A DNA stretch of 64,000 nt from Streptococcus bovimastitidis (GTDB lineage Bacteria > Bacillota > Bacilli > Lactobacillales > Streptococcaceae), in the NCBI RefSeq assembly GCF_001885095.1, contig NZ_LZDD01000001.1, positions 186,001 to 250,000 on the forward strand, read 5' to 3'. Below the pieces are notes generated by a model. The model was not told where the DNA came from, did no database searches, and saw nothing but the letters and a program-made list of their open reading frames with translations. This document shows positions 39,925 through 47,489 of the stretch, one piece after another. The first letter of the stretch is position 1, and every line of letters starts with the position of its first letter. The position numbers were made by a program, and so were the translations under genes.

Positions 39925-40406
39925 TTAACGAAGAAGTTTCAAGCAAAGCCATAAACTTGGAAGTAAGGCTTGCCAAAGCTACGGCAAAAGAATTATTCAA
40001 GATACTGAAAAAATTGCTTCAGCAAGCAGAAAAGCTCGGTGGATTTGATAAGTTCATCAAGGCTGAGGGAAGTGAAGTAAAACTTAAAGATATGGTTAAG
40101 AAAGGACAGCTTGAGGAGTTGAATGTTAAAGACGAAGAACTAAAGGAGCTGAAGAAAGAACTGAATAAGCACGGCGTTAAATTTTCGGTTATGAAAGATA
40201 AGGAGACCGGAACACATTCGGTATTCTTTCAGGCGAAAGACACTAAGGTCATGAATAAGGCTTTTCAAAATGTACTTTCCTGTATTGAGAAAAAGGAGAA
40301 AACCAAAGAGTCCATTCATAAAAATATTGAGAAATTCAAGGAGATGGCAAAAGACACTATTACTAAAGACAAAGTTAAGAATAAGCAAAAGGAGCAGAGC
40401 TTATGA
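39921..40406 (+). CDS. DUF3801/PcfB-like conjugation accessory protein
   Basis: The 161-residue, lysine-rich (DUF3801-like) protein has the segment KAINLEVRLAKATAKELF at its N-terminus and GVKFSVMKDKETGTHSVFFQ in the middle, matching PcfB-like proteins that accompany the coupling protein in Gram-positive conjugation systems. PcfB of pCF10 helps dock the substrate to VirD4-type ATPase. The start is TTG 39921 with AAGGGAGGTG upstream, overlapping the preceding stop. Confidence 0.75.
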   Translation: MINEEVSSKAINLEVRLAKATAKELFKILKKLLQQAEKLGGFDKFIKAEGSEVKLKDMVKKGQLEELNVKDEELKELKKELNKHGVKFSVMKDKETGTHSVFFQAKDTKVMNKAFQNVLSCIEKKEKTKESIHKNIEKFKEMAKDTITKDKVKNKQKEQSL

Positions 40407-41134
40407 GTAATTTAATAACATTTGAAAATATGAAATTCGGGAAACTCACTGTAATCGAAAAAGACGGTGAGTTTTTCTTTATTGGGAAAGAAGTTGCTGA
40501 AAAATTAGGATATGTAAAACCATTAAATGCAGTAGAAAGGCATGTAGAAAAAGATGACTCCCTAAAACAGGGACTCATCGACAGAATTGGTAGAGTTCAG
40601 GAAACAATAATAATTAATGAGTCAGGATTATATTCTCTTATCCTTTCTTCCAAGTTGCCACAAGCAAAAGAGTTTAAGCGTTGGGTTACAAAAGATGTGC
40701 TTCCGAGCATTCGCAAAAACGGCGGATATATCAGAAATCAAGAGAATTTATCAAAAGAAGAGATACTCGCCAATGCGGTGCTTCTTGCTAATAATCTCAT
40801 TGCCGAAAAGGAGAAAGTGATTGAGGATTTAGAACCGAAAGCCAAGTATTTTGATGAACTGGTGGATAATAACTTGCTTACTAATTTCAGGAATACGGCA
40901 AAGGAGCTTCATATACCGCAAAAGGTATTCATTCAATTTCTGATAGATAAGGGGCTTATTTATCGGGATAAGAAAAACAGGCTTCTTCCTTATGCTAAAA
41001 ACAACAAAGGATATTTTGAAATTAAAGAATGGTGTAGAAACGATAATGATGCGGTTGGTATTCAAACCTTTGTAACACCTAAAGGAAGACACTTTCTATT
41101 GCTCTTGATTGGAGGTGATGATACTTGTGATTGA
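40403..41134 (+). CDS. Bro-N/KilAC-domain antirepressor-like DNA-binding protein
   Basis: The 243-residue protein has an N-terminal Bro-N domain (residues ~10-105, with EVAEKLGYVKPLNAVERHV and RWVTKDVLPSIRKNGGYI) and a C-terminal KilAC domain (~150-235, with RNTAKELHIPQKVFIQFLID). The type is common in phages as antirepressor. Here it is inserted in a conjugation operon with overlapping starts and stops, so a regulatory role in transfer is likely. It overlaps virD4 by 8 nt. Confidence 0.85.
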   Translation: MSNLITFENMKFGKLTVIEKDGEFFFIGKEVAEKLGYVKPLNAVERHVEKDDSLKQGLIDRIGRVQETIIINESGLYSLILSSKLPQAKEFKRWVTKDVLPSIRKNGGYIRNQENLSKEEILANAVLLANNLIAEKEKVIEDLEPKAKYFDELVDNNLLTNFRNTAKELHIPQKVFIQFLIDKGLIYRDKKNRLLPYAKNNKGYFEIKEWCRNDNDAVGIQTFVTPKGRHFLLLLIGGDDTCD

Positions 41135-42911
41135 TAAGATACTAAAAGATATAAAAGGCTTGTTCAAAGTGCAGGATAAGGCGAAGTTTCTAAAGCAGAA
41201 CATTCCCTATCTTGCATTTTTCTATATAGGCAACATCTTTTCTCATCATATAAGAGCTTATGTAGGTGGCGATATTATCGACAAAATCTTTCAGGGGATA
41301 TTAGAGCTTAACACAATAAGCTTTTTTCCAAGTGTCCACCCAATGGATATATTAACGGGAATTGCTATAGCTGCTTTAATCAAATGTATTGTCTATACTA
41401 AGGGTAAAAATGCTAAAAAGTTTAGACAGGGAAAAGAGTATGGTTCAGCAAGATGGGGAAATAAGAAAGATATTGAGCCATACATGGATGAAAAGTTTCA
41501 AAACAATATCTTACTTACCCAAACAGAGCGATTAACCATGAATGGCAGACCTGCTAATCCGAAATATGCAAGAAACAAGAATGTACTTGTAATCGGTGGA
41601 TCAGGAAGTGGTAAGACAAGATTTTATGTAAAACCGAACCTTATGCAGATGCACAGTAGCTATTGCGTAACCGATCCGAAAGGAACGATAATCCTTGAAT
41701 GTGGCAAGATGCTTGAAGACAATGGATATGAGATTAAAATCTTAAATACCATTAACTTCAAAAAGAGTATGAAATACAATCCTTTTGCCTATATTCGTTC
41801 TGAGAAAGATATTCTGAAATTGGTACAGACAATCATTGCAAATACGAAAGGAGAGGGAGAAAAAGCAGGTGAGGATTTTTGGGTGAAAGCCGAAAAACTC
41901 TACTACACAGCCCTTATAGGATACATCTTCTATGAAGCTCCAAGAGAAGAAAAGAACTTTGCAACACTCCTTGATATGATAGACGCTTCCGAAGTCAGAG
42001 AAGATGACGAAACCTATATGAATCCGATAGATAGGCTCTTTGAAGCACTTGAAAAGAAAGAACCTACACACTTTGCAGTAAAGCAATATAAAAAATACAA
42101 ATTGGCTGCGGGAAAAACGGCGAAGTCTATTCTTATATCATGTGGTGCAAGGCTTGCTCCCTTTGATATTCAGGAACTTAGGGACTTGATGAGTGAAGAT
42201 GAACTTGAGCTTGATACACTTGGAGATAGGAAAACAGCACTCTTTGTTATTATCTCCGATACCGATGATACCTTTAACTTTGTAGTGTCTATTATGTATT
42301 CACAGCTATTTAATCTTTTATGTGATAAGGCAGATGATGAGTACGGAGGTAGACTTCCTGTTCATGTGAGATGCCTACTTGATGAGTTTGCAAATATCGG
42401 CTTAATTCCAAAGTTTGAGAAGCTCATAGCCACAATCAGAAGTAGAGAGATTTCAGCAAGTATTATCTTACAGGCACAATCTCAGCTAAAGGCAATCTAT
42501 AAGGATAATGCCGATACTATTGCAGGTAACTGTGATAGTACCTTGTTTCTCGGTGGAAAAGAGAAAACTACACTTAAAGAGCTTTCCGAAACGCTTGGTA
42601 AAGAAACGATAGACCTTTACAATACATCAGAAACAAGGAGCAATCAAAAGAGCTTTGGACTTAACTATCAAAAGACAGGTAAGGAGCTGATGAGTCAAGA
42701 TGAGATAACCGTAATGGACGGAAGCAAATGTATCTTTCAGCTTCGAGGTGTAAGACCTTTTCTTTCAGATAAATTTGATATTACAAAGCATAAGAACTAT
42801 AAGCTCCTTGAGGACTATGACAAGAAGAATTTGTTTGACATAGAAAATTACATCAAGCGAAGAGGAAAAGTAAAAATGAACGGCGAAACCGTTATTACCA
42901 GAATGCAGTAA
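41127..42911 (+). CDS. VirD4/TraG-type coupling ATPase
   Basis: The coupling protein brings the relaxase-DNA complex to the transfer channel. The 594-residue protein has two N-terminal membrane segments (~27-45 and 62-82), Walker A GGSGSGKT (~156-163), a Walker B region (VRCLLDEFANIG) and a QAQSQLKAIYKD segment typical of TraG/TraD. GTG 41127 is used with GGAGGTGAT upstream; GTG/ATG/TTG alternatives lie 9-18 nt before. It overlaps the KilAC gene, as part of one translational chain from repA onward. Confidence 0.92.
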   Translation: MIDKILKDIKGLFKVQDKAKFLKQNIPYLAFFYIGNIFSHHIRAYVGGDIIDKIFQGILELNTISFFPSVHPMDILTGIAIAALIKCIVYTKGKNAKKFRQGKEYGSARWGNKKDIEPYMDEKFQNNILLTQTERLTMNGRPANPKYARNKNVLVIGGSGSGKTRFYVKPNLMQMHSSYCVTDPKGTIILECGKMLEDNGYEIKILNTINFKKSMKYNPFAYIRSEKDILKLVQTIIANTKGEGEKAGEDFWVKAEKLYYTALIGYIFYEAPREEKNFATLLDMIDASEVREDDETYMNPIDRLFEALEKKEPTHFAVKQYKKYKLAAGKTAKSILISCGARLAPFDIQELRDLMSEDELELDTLGDRKTALFVIISDTDDTFNFVVSIMYSQLFNLLCDKADDEYGGRLPVHVRCLLDEFANIGLIPKFEKLIATIRSREISASIILQAQSQLKAIYKDNADTIAGNCDSTLFLGGKEKTTLKELSETLGKETIDLYNTSETRSNQKSFGLNYQKTGKELMSQDEITVMDGSKCIFQLRGVRPFLSDKFDITKHKNYKLLEDYDKKNLFDIENYIKRRGKVKMNGETVITRMQ

Positions 42912-42962
42912 GTCTAAAAAAAGATTTGCTGCTTTTTTCATATCAGAAATCAGGAGGATAAG

Positions 42963-43052
42963 ATGATAAGGATAAGAAGTCCCACTTTTAAGAGAAAATT
43001 TTATAGAATAAACACTTTGCGATTGAGAAGAATTTTTCAGTCGCTTTTTTAA
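42963..43052 (+). CDS. Candidate 29-residue basic peptide
   Basis: An ATG at 42963 lies 6 nt after a strong CAGGAGG and opens a 29-codon frame rich in arginine (MIRIRSPTFKRKFYRINT then LRLRRIFQSLF). The 3' half coincides with a terminator-like hairpin (43019-43050), so translation would influence folding. It may be a leader peptide, a degraded gene end or chance. No family is recognised. Confidence 0.3.
   Translation: MIRIRSPTFKRKFYRINTLRLRRIFQSLF
43019..43050 (+). terminator. GCGA/TCGC hairpin between virD4 and ssb
   Basis: GCGATTG pairs with CAGTCGC across an AT-rich loop and is followed by six T. Together with the short peptide frame it overlaps, it might be an attenuator controlling the downstream transfer genes. 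Confidence 0.5.
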
Positions 43053-43066
43053 TTTTGGAGGAAAAA

Positions 43067-43378
43067 ATGAATAAAGAAATGATTAATATTAACGCCAATC
43101 TCATCAAGGAGCCGACTTTTGGAAGCTTCATGAAAGATGACAAAGAGGTACAGGTTGTAAACTTTACTCTTGCTAAAGGATATGGCAAAGGAAAAGAGTA
43201 TATCAACTGTGCCGCTTATGGCGATAAGGCAGAGGCAGTCAAAGAGTTTAAGGAGGATGACTTCATTCACATCTATGGCTACTTCAGTAAAAGAGTTAAA
43301 AATGGCAAGACTTATAAAAATTTCATTGTAATGTCTTGCAACAAAATCGAAAAGAAAGAAGAGAACGAGGAGGAATAA
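43067..43378 (+). CDS. Single-stranded DNA-binding-like OB-fold protein
   Basis: The 103-residue protein has an SSB/OB-fold layout: NINANLIKEPTFGSF, VVNFTLAKGYGKGKEYINC and IHIYGYFSKRVKNGKTYKNF correspond to the strands of SSB. It lacks the long acidic tail of chromosomal SSB but ends in a run of Glu. It probably coats ssDNA during transfer. ATG 43067 follows TTGGAGG. Confidence 0.78.
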   Translation: MNKEMININANLIKEPTFGSFMKDDKEVQVVNFTLAKGYGKGKEYINCAAYGDKAEAVKEFKEDDFIHIYGYFSKRVKNGKTYKNFIVMSCNKIEKKEENEEE

Positions 43379-43381
43379 ATC

Positions 43382-43597
43382 ATGGAATTTTTCGCACAGG
43401 CAGTAAATGTATTAAAGATTTTAGTTATGGCAGTAGGAGCAGGACTTGGAGCATGGGGGGGTATTAACCTGATGGAAGGTTATGGTAACGACAATCCTGG
43501 AGCGAAGTCTCAGGGTATCAAGCAATTGATGGCGGGCGGAGGTATTGTCCTTATCGGACTTAAGCTTATCCCACTTCTTGCAAATGTCTTAAAGTAA
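43382..43597 (+). CDS. Maff2-family small membrane protein (VirB2-like pilin candidate)
   Basis: The 71-residue protein has two hydrophobic segments (about 8-27 and 47-69) around a short polar loop GYGNDNPGAKSQG. This is the Maff2 mobile element protein. Size, two helices and position directly before the VirB6-like gene are like a VirB2/T4 pilin-type subunit; the role is inferred. Starts 3 nt after the SSB gene. Confidence 0.82.
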   Translation: MEFFAQAVNVLKILVMAVGAGLGAWGGINLMEGYGNDNPGAKSQGIKQLMAGGGIVLIGLKLIPLLANVLK

Positions 43598-43608
43598 GGA
43601 GATAGCCT

Positions 43609-44472
43609 ATGTTTGGGATTTTCGACAAGATAGAAGAGTTTTTCAAAGATCTTCTGCTCGGCGGAATCCAGGCAAACTTGGAAGATATGTTCCTTGACAT
43701 TAACAATCAAGTCGGAAAGATGGCAACGGATGTGGGACAAACGCCTATGGGCTGGAACTCGGAAGTATTTAGCTTTATCAAAAGCATAAACGACTCTGTG
43801 ATTATCCCGATTGCAGGGTTGATTATTACGGCAGTGCTTTGCATTGAACTCATCAATATGGTTATGCAAAAGAACAATATGCACGACACGGATACTTTCG
43901 AGTTCTTTAAATACATCATCAAGATGTGGATTGCCGTATGGCTTGTATCTCACGCCTTTGATTTTTCGATGGCGGTATTTGATGTCGCACAAAATCTGGT
44001 AAACAAGGCAGCAGGAGTGATTAACACTTCTGCTGTTGTTACCGGAGATGAAATTGTGGCGATGGTAGATGGCTTAAAAGAAAAAGGCTTAGGAGAGCTG
44101 CTCGGCATACTTCTTGAAACATCAATGGTAAAACTGGCAATACAGGCGGTTTCAATCGTCATTATGCTTGTGGTTTACGGAAGAATGTTTGAGATATATA
44201 TCTACGCATCAGTTTCCGCAATACCATTTGCCACAATGGGAAATAAAGAGTGGGGGCAAATTGGAAATAATTATATAAAAGGTTTGTTCGCACTTGGATT
44301 ACAGGGACTGTTTTTAATGGTTTGCTTCGGCATATACGCCGTTCTAATAAAAACGATAGAAATTACAGATATTCATGCAAGCATCTTTGCCGTACTTGGC
44401 TATTCGGTGTTGCTTGGCTTAATGCTTCTAAAGAGCGGAACACTTGCTAAAAGCGTGATGAATGCACATTAA
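43609..44472 (+). CDS. VirB6/TrbL-like conjugal transfer membrane protein (CD1112 family)
   Basis: The 287-residue polytopic protein has about five or six membrane segments (around 62-85, 100-125, 165-190, 195-215, 230-255, 262-282) and resembles CD1112-type VirB6/TrbL components of Gram-positive type IV secretion. These form the inner membrane channel. AAGGAG lies before the ATG. It sits between the Maff2 gene and a small TM protein in the transfer operon. Confidence 0.85.
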   Translation: MFGIFDKIEEFFKDLLLGGIQANLEDMFLDINNQVGKMATDVGQTPMGWNSEVFSFIKSINDSVIIPIAGLIITAVLCIELINMVMQKNNMHDTDTFEFFKYIIKMWIAVWLVSHAFDFSMAVFDVAQNLVNKAAGVINTSAVVTGDEIVAMVDGLKEKGLGELLGILLETSMVKLAIQAVSIVIMLVVYGRMFEIYIYASVSAIPFATMGNKEWGQIGNNYIKGLFALGLQGLFLMVCFGIYAVLIKTIEITDIHASIFAVLGYSVLLGLMLLKSGTLAKSVMNAH

Positions 44473-44486
44473 GGAGGAAAAAATAT

Positions 44487-44747
44487 ATGAGAAAAAATAT
44501 TTGTATGTACGGTATTGCGGCAGTTTCACTTATTGGAATTGTAACGGCTGCTGTTTCCGAAAAGAGGTTCAGAAAGAAGATTAAAAGAGAAATTTCCGAC
44601 ATCAAAATGTTTCAAAGCGTGGAAAATGACTTTCTAAATCGCCACAGCAAAATAGTGGCAGAGGAGCTTGAAGATATAATAGATGAAATCGGCACTGTCT
44701 ATGAGCATTTTGAGGAAATAGAAAATATCAGAAACTGTGGGAGGTAA
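44487..44747 (+). CDS. Small single-TM protein of the transfer operon
   Basis: The family is not recognised. The 86-residue protein has one membrane segment (about residues 5-24) and an acidic helical tail that may form a coiled coil. AAGGAGG precedes the ATG. It lies between the VirB6-like gene and prgI and is likely a transfer-complex accessory. Confidence 0.65.
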   Translation: MRKNICMYGIAAVSLIGIVTAAVSEKRFRKKIKREISDIKMFQSVENDFLNRHSKIVAEELEDIIDEIGTVYEHFEEIENIRNCGR

Positions 44748-44750
44748 GCT

Positions 44751-45155
44751 ATGGCGTATGTACCAATCCCAAAAGATTTAAAGAAAGTTAAGACAAAGGT
44801 GGCTTTCAATTTAACAAGAAGACAGCTTATCGGATTTTCGGTAGCGGCACTTGTAGGCATTCCTACTTATCTTTTTATGAGAAAGTTTGTGCCGAACGAT
44901 ATAGCGGTTATTTTCCTGATTGTAGCGACCTTGCCAATCTTTTTTATAACGCTGTTTGAAAAGGACGGACTGACATTTGAAAAATACTTTAAGTACATCT
45001 ATTTGCATAAATTTTATCAGCCAGGTAAGAGAGTGAGAAAGGAGGTTTACCTTGAACAAGAAAAGAAAAATACAGCAGATAAGCTTAGACAAAAATCAAA
45101 AAATCTTGGCACAAAACAAGAAAAATCTAAGAAGCGACAAGATGGGAAAGGTTAA
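44751..45155 (+). CDS. PrgI-family conjugal transfer protein (VirB3-like)
   Basis: The 134-residue protein has two membrane segments (about 31-50 and 56-75) after the motif KVAFNLTRRQLIGFS, and a long charged C-terminal tail. PrgI-like proteins correspond to VirB3 and associate with the VirB4 ATPase. The tail-coding part overlaps the virB4 start by 104 nt in another frame. Confidence 0.85.
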   Translation: MAYVPIPKDLKKVKTKVAFNLTRRQLIGFSVAALVGIPTYLFMRKFVPNDIAVIFLIVATLPIFFITLFEKDGLTFEKYFKYIYLHKFYQPGKRVRKEVYLEQEKKNTADKLRQKSKNLGTKQEKSKKRQDGKG

Positions 45156-47484
45156 GAAAAATAAATTTTTTCTTGACCTTATCCTAAAAAAAGAAGCAAA
45201 AAGATTTACGGTTGAAGACACCATTCCATATCTTAGAATGCTAAAAAGCGGTATTTGTCAGCTTGATGAAAAGCATTTTAATAAGTGCATTGCCTTTCAG
45301 GATATTAACTATCAGCTTGCCTTAGAGGAAGATAAAGACCTTATCTTTAACCAGTTTGCTAATGTCTTAAATTCATTTGATCCAAGTGTGGATATTGAGT
45401 TTTCATATATCAATCAGCTTGGCAGAAATAATGAACTGAAAGCTGCCATTCAAATTCCCGATAAAAATGACGGATATGACGATATTCGCCTTGAGTTTCG
45501 TGAAATGCTTAAAAGTCAGCTTGCCAAGGGTAATAACGGACTTAAAAAATCCAAATATATCACTTTTGGGGTAGAAGCGGATAATTTAGAACAGGCTACG
45601 GTAAAGCTTGAAAGACTGGAGCTTGATATTCTGTCCAATCTAAAAAATATGGGAGTTAGAGCCGAGGGCTTAACGGGAGAAGAAAGACTGAAAGTCTTAC
45701 ACGATATATTAAATCCCGATAAGCTCTTTTCTTTTTCCTACAAAGACTTAAAGCCAAGGGAAAGCACAAAGACGGTAATTACACCGGATAGCTTTAACTT
45801 TATCCCAAGTAAACACTTTAAGTTCGGTAAATTCATCGGAGCCGTCAGTCATCTTCAAATCCTTGCAAGTGAGCTTTCGGACAGAATGCTTGCAGAGTTT
45901 TTAGATATAGATGACAACATCAATATTTCCTTTCATATCAAAGCGGTTGAGCAGACGGAAGCCATCAAGATGGTTAAAAGGAAGAATACCGACATCGACA
46001 AGATGAAAATCGAGGAGAACAAAAAGGCGGTTCGATCAGGCTATGATATGGATATACTTCCAAGCGACCTTATCACTTACGGGGATAATATCAAGCTGCT
46101 TCTAAAGGATTTACAAACAAGAGATGAGCGTATGTTTATCGTTACGATTGTCTTTATGAATTTTGCAAGGACAGTGCAAAAGCTTGACTCGACACTTTCA
46201 CAGATTTCATCAATTGCAAGCAGACACAACTGCAAGCTGAAACGCTTAGACCATAGTCAAGAGCAGGGATTTGTGAGTGTACTTCCGCTTGGAGTAAACA
46301 AAGTTGAAATAGATAGAGGACTTACCTCATCATCTACTGCCGTATTCTTACCGTTTACAACAGAAGAGCTTTTCATTAACTCAAGCAACAGCCTTTATTA
46401 TGGGTTGAATGCTCTAAGTCATAACCTTATTATGGCAGATAGAAAAAAGCTTAAAAATCCAAACGGCTTAATACTTGGAACACCGGGCTCAGGTAAATCT
46501 TTTGCGGCAAAAAGAGAAATGGCAAATGCCATTTTAACAACGGACGATGATGTTATTATCTGTGATCCCGAGGGAGAGTATGGAAACCTCGTTAAACAGT
46601 TTAACGGCGAGGTTATTAAGGTCAGTGCCAAGAGTAAGGACTTTCTCAATCCCCTTGATATAAACATGAACTACGGAGATGGAGATGCACCGCTCAAGGA
46701 TAAGGCAAACTTCATTATGAGTATGCTTGAACTTGTAGTTGGAGGAAGCGGACTTACAGCAGAAGAAAAGTCCGTTATAGATAGGTGCTTACCTAAAATC
46801 TATGAAAAGTATTTTAATGAACCCGAACCAAAAAATATGCCTATTTTACAAGACCTATACGATATGCTAAAAAACCAGGAAGAAAAAGTCGGTAAAAAGC
46901 TTGCAACGGAGATGGAAATCTATGTATCAGGCTCTCTTAATGTCTTTAATCATCAGTCTAATGTGGACTTAGATAAACAGCTTATCTGTTTTGATATTAA
47001 GGAGCTTGGAACGCAGCTTAAAAAGATAGGAATGCTTGTCATTCAAGATCAGGTCTGGAACAAGGTTTCAAGAAATAGAAATACCGGAAAAAGCACAAGA
47101 TATTACATTGATGAGTTCCACTTGCTTTTAAAAGATGAGCAGACTTCGCAGTATTCTGTGGAAATCTGGAAGAGGTTTCGTAAATGGGGTGGTATCCCGA
47201 CAGGAATTACGCAGAATGTAAAGGATCTTCTTGCCAGTAAAGAGATTGAAAATATCTTTGACAATACGGATTTTATCCTGATGCTGAATCAGGCAACCGG
47301 CGATAGAGATTGGCTTGTAGTAAAGCTTAAAATCTCAAAAGACCAGGAGAAATTCGTTACCAATTCAAGAGCAGGCGAGGGGCTTATTTTCTTTGGGAAT
47401 ACCATTGTTCCCTTTGTAGACAACTTCCCGAAAGACACAATCCTCTATCAGAAAATGACAACGAAGCCTGAAGAAATGAGGTAG
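45052..47484 (+). CDS. VirB4/TraE-type conjugation ATPase
   Basis: The 810-residue protein powers assembly and work of the type IV secretion channel. It has an N-terminal VirB4 domain and a C-terminal ATPase with Walker A LGTPGSGKSFAAK (~475-487), Walker B VIICDPEGEYG and DEFHLLLKD, and a Q-N/TQNVKDLL sensor. The start is TTG 45052, seven nt after AAAGGAGG; the next in-frame ATG (45142) has a poor ribosome binding site. It therefore overlaps prgI by 104 nt. Confidence 0.92.
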   Translation: MNKKRKIQQISLDKNQKILAQNKKNLRSDKMGKVKKNKFFLDLILKKEAKRFTVEDTIPYLRMLKSGICQLDEKHFNKCIAFQDINYQLALEEDKDLIFNQFANVLNSFDPSVDIEFSYINQLGRNNELKAAIQIPDKNDGYDDIRLEFREMLKSQLAKGNNGLKKSKYITFGVEADNLEQATVKLERLELDILSNLKNMGVRAEGLTGEERLKVLHDILNPDKLFSFSYKDLKPRESTKTVITPDSFNFIPSKHFKFGKFIGAVSHLQILASELSDRMLAEFLDIDDNINISFHIKAVEQTEAIKMVKRKNTDIDKMKIEENKKAVRSGYDMDILPSDLITYGDNIKLLLKDLQTRDERMFIVTIVFMNFARTVQKLDSTLSQISSIASRHNCKLKRLDHSQEQGFVSVLPLGVNKVEIDRGLTSSSTAVFLPFTTEELFINSSNSLYYGLNALSHNLIMADRKKLKNPNGLILGTPGSGKSFAAKREMANAILTTDDDVIICDPEGEYGNLVKQFNGEVIKVSAKSKDFLNPLDINMNYGDGDAPLKDKANFIMSMLELVVGGSGLTAEEKSVIDRCLPKIYEKYFNEPEPKNMPILQDLYDMLKNQEEKVGKKLATEMEIYVSGSLNVFNHQSNVDLDKQLICFDIKELGTQLKKIGMLVIQDQVWNKVSRNRNTGKSTRYYIDEFHLLLKDEQTSQYSVEIWKRFRKWGGIPTGITQNVKDLLASKEIENIFDNTDFILMLNQATGDRDWLVVKLKISKDQEKFVTNSRAGEGLIFFGNTIVPFVDNFPKDTILYQKMTTKPEEMR

Positions 47485-47489
47485 TGTCT

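Noticed and set aside
40403..41134. A prophage, suggested by the Bro-N/KilAC protein
   Set aside because: No capsid, tail, terminase or lysis genes are present; all neighbours are conjugation genes.
43510..43992. 160-codon frame on the minus strand opposite Maff2 and the VirB6-like gene
   Set aside because: No ribosome binding site or family features, and both plus-strand genes are well supported; it is an antisense shadow.
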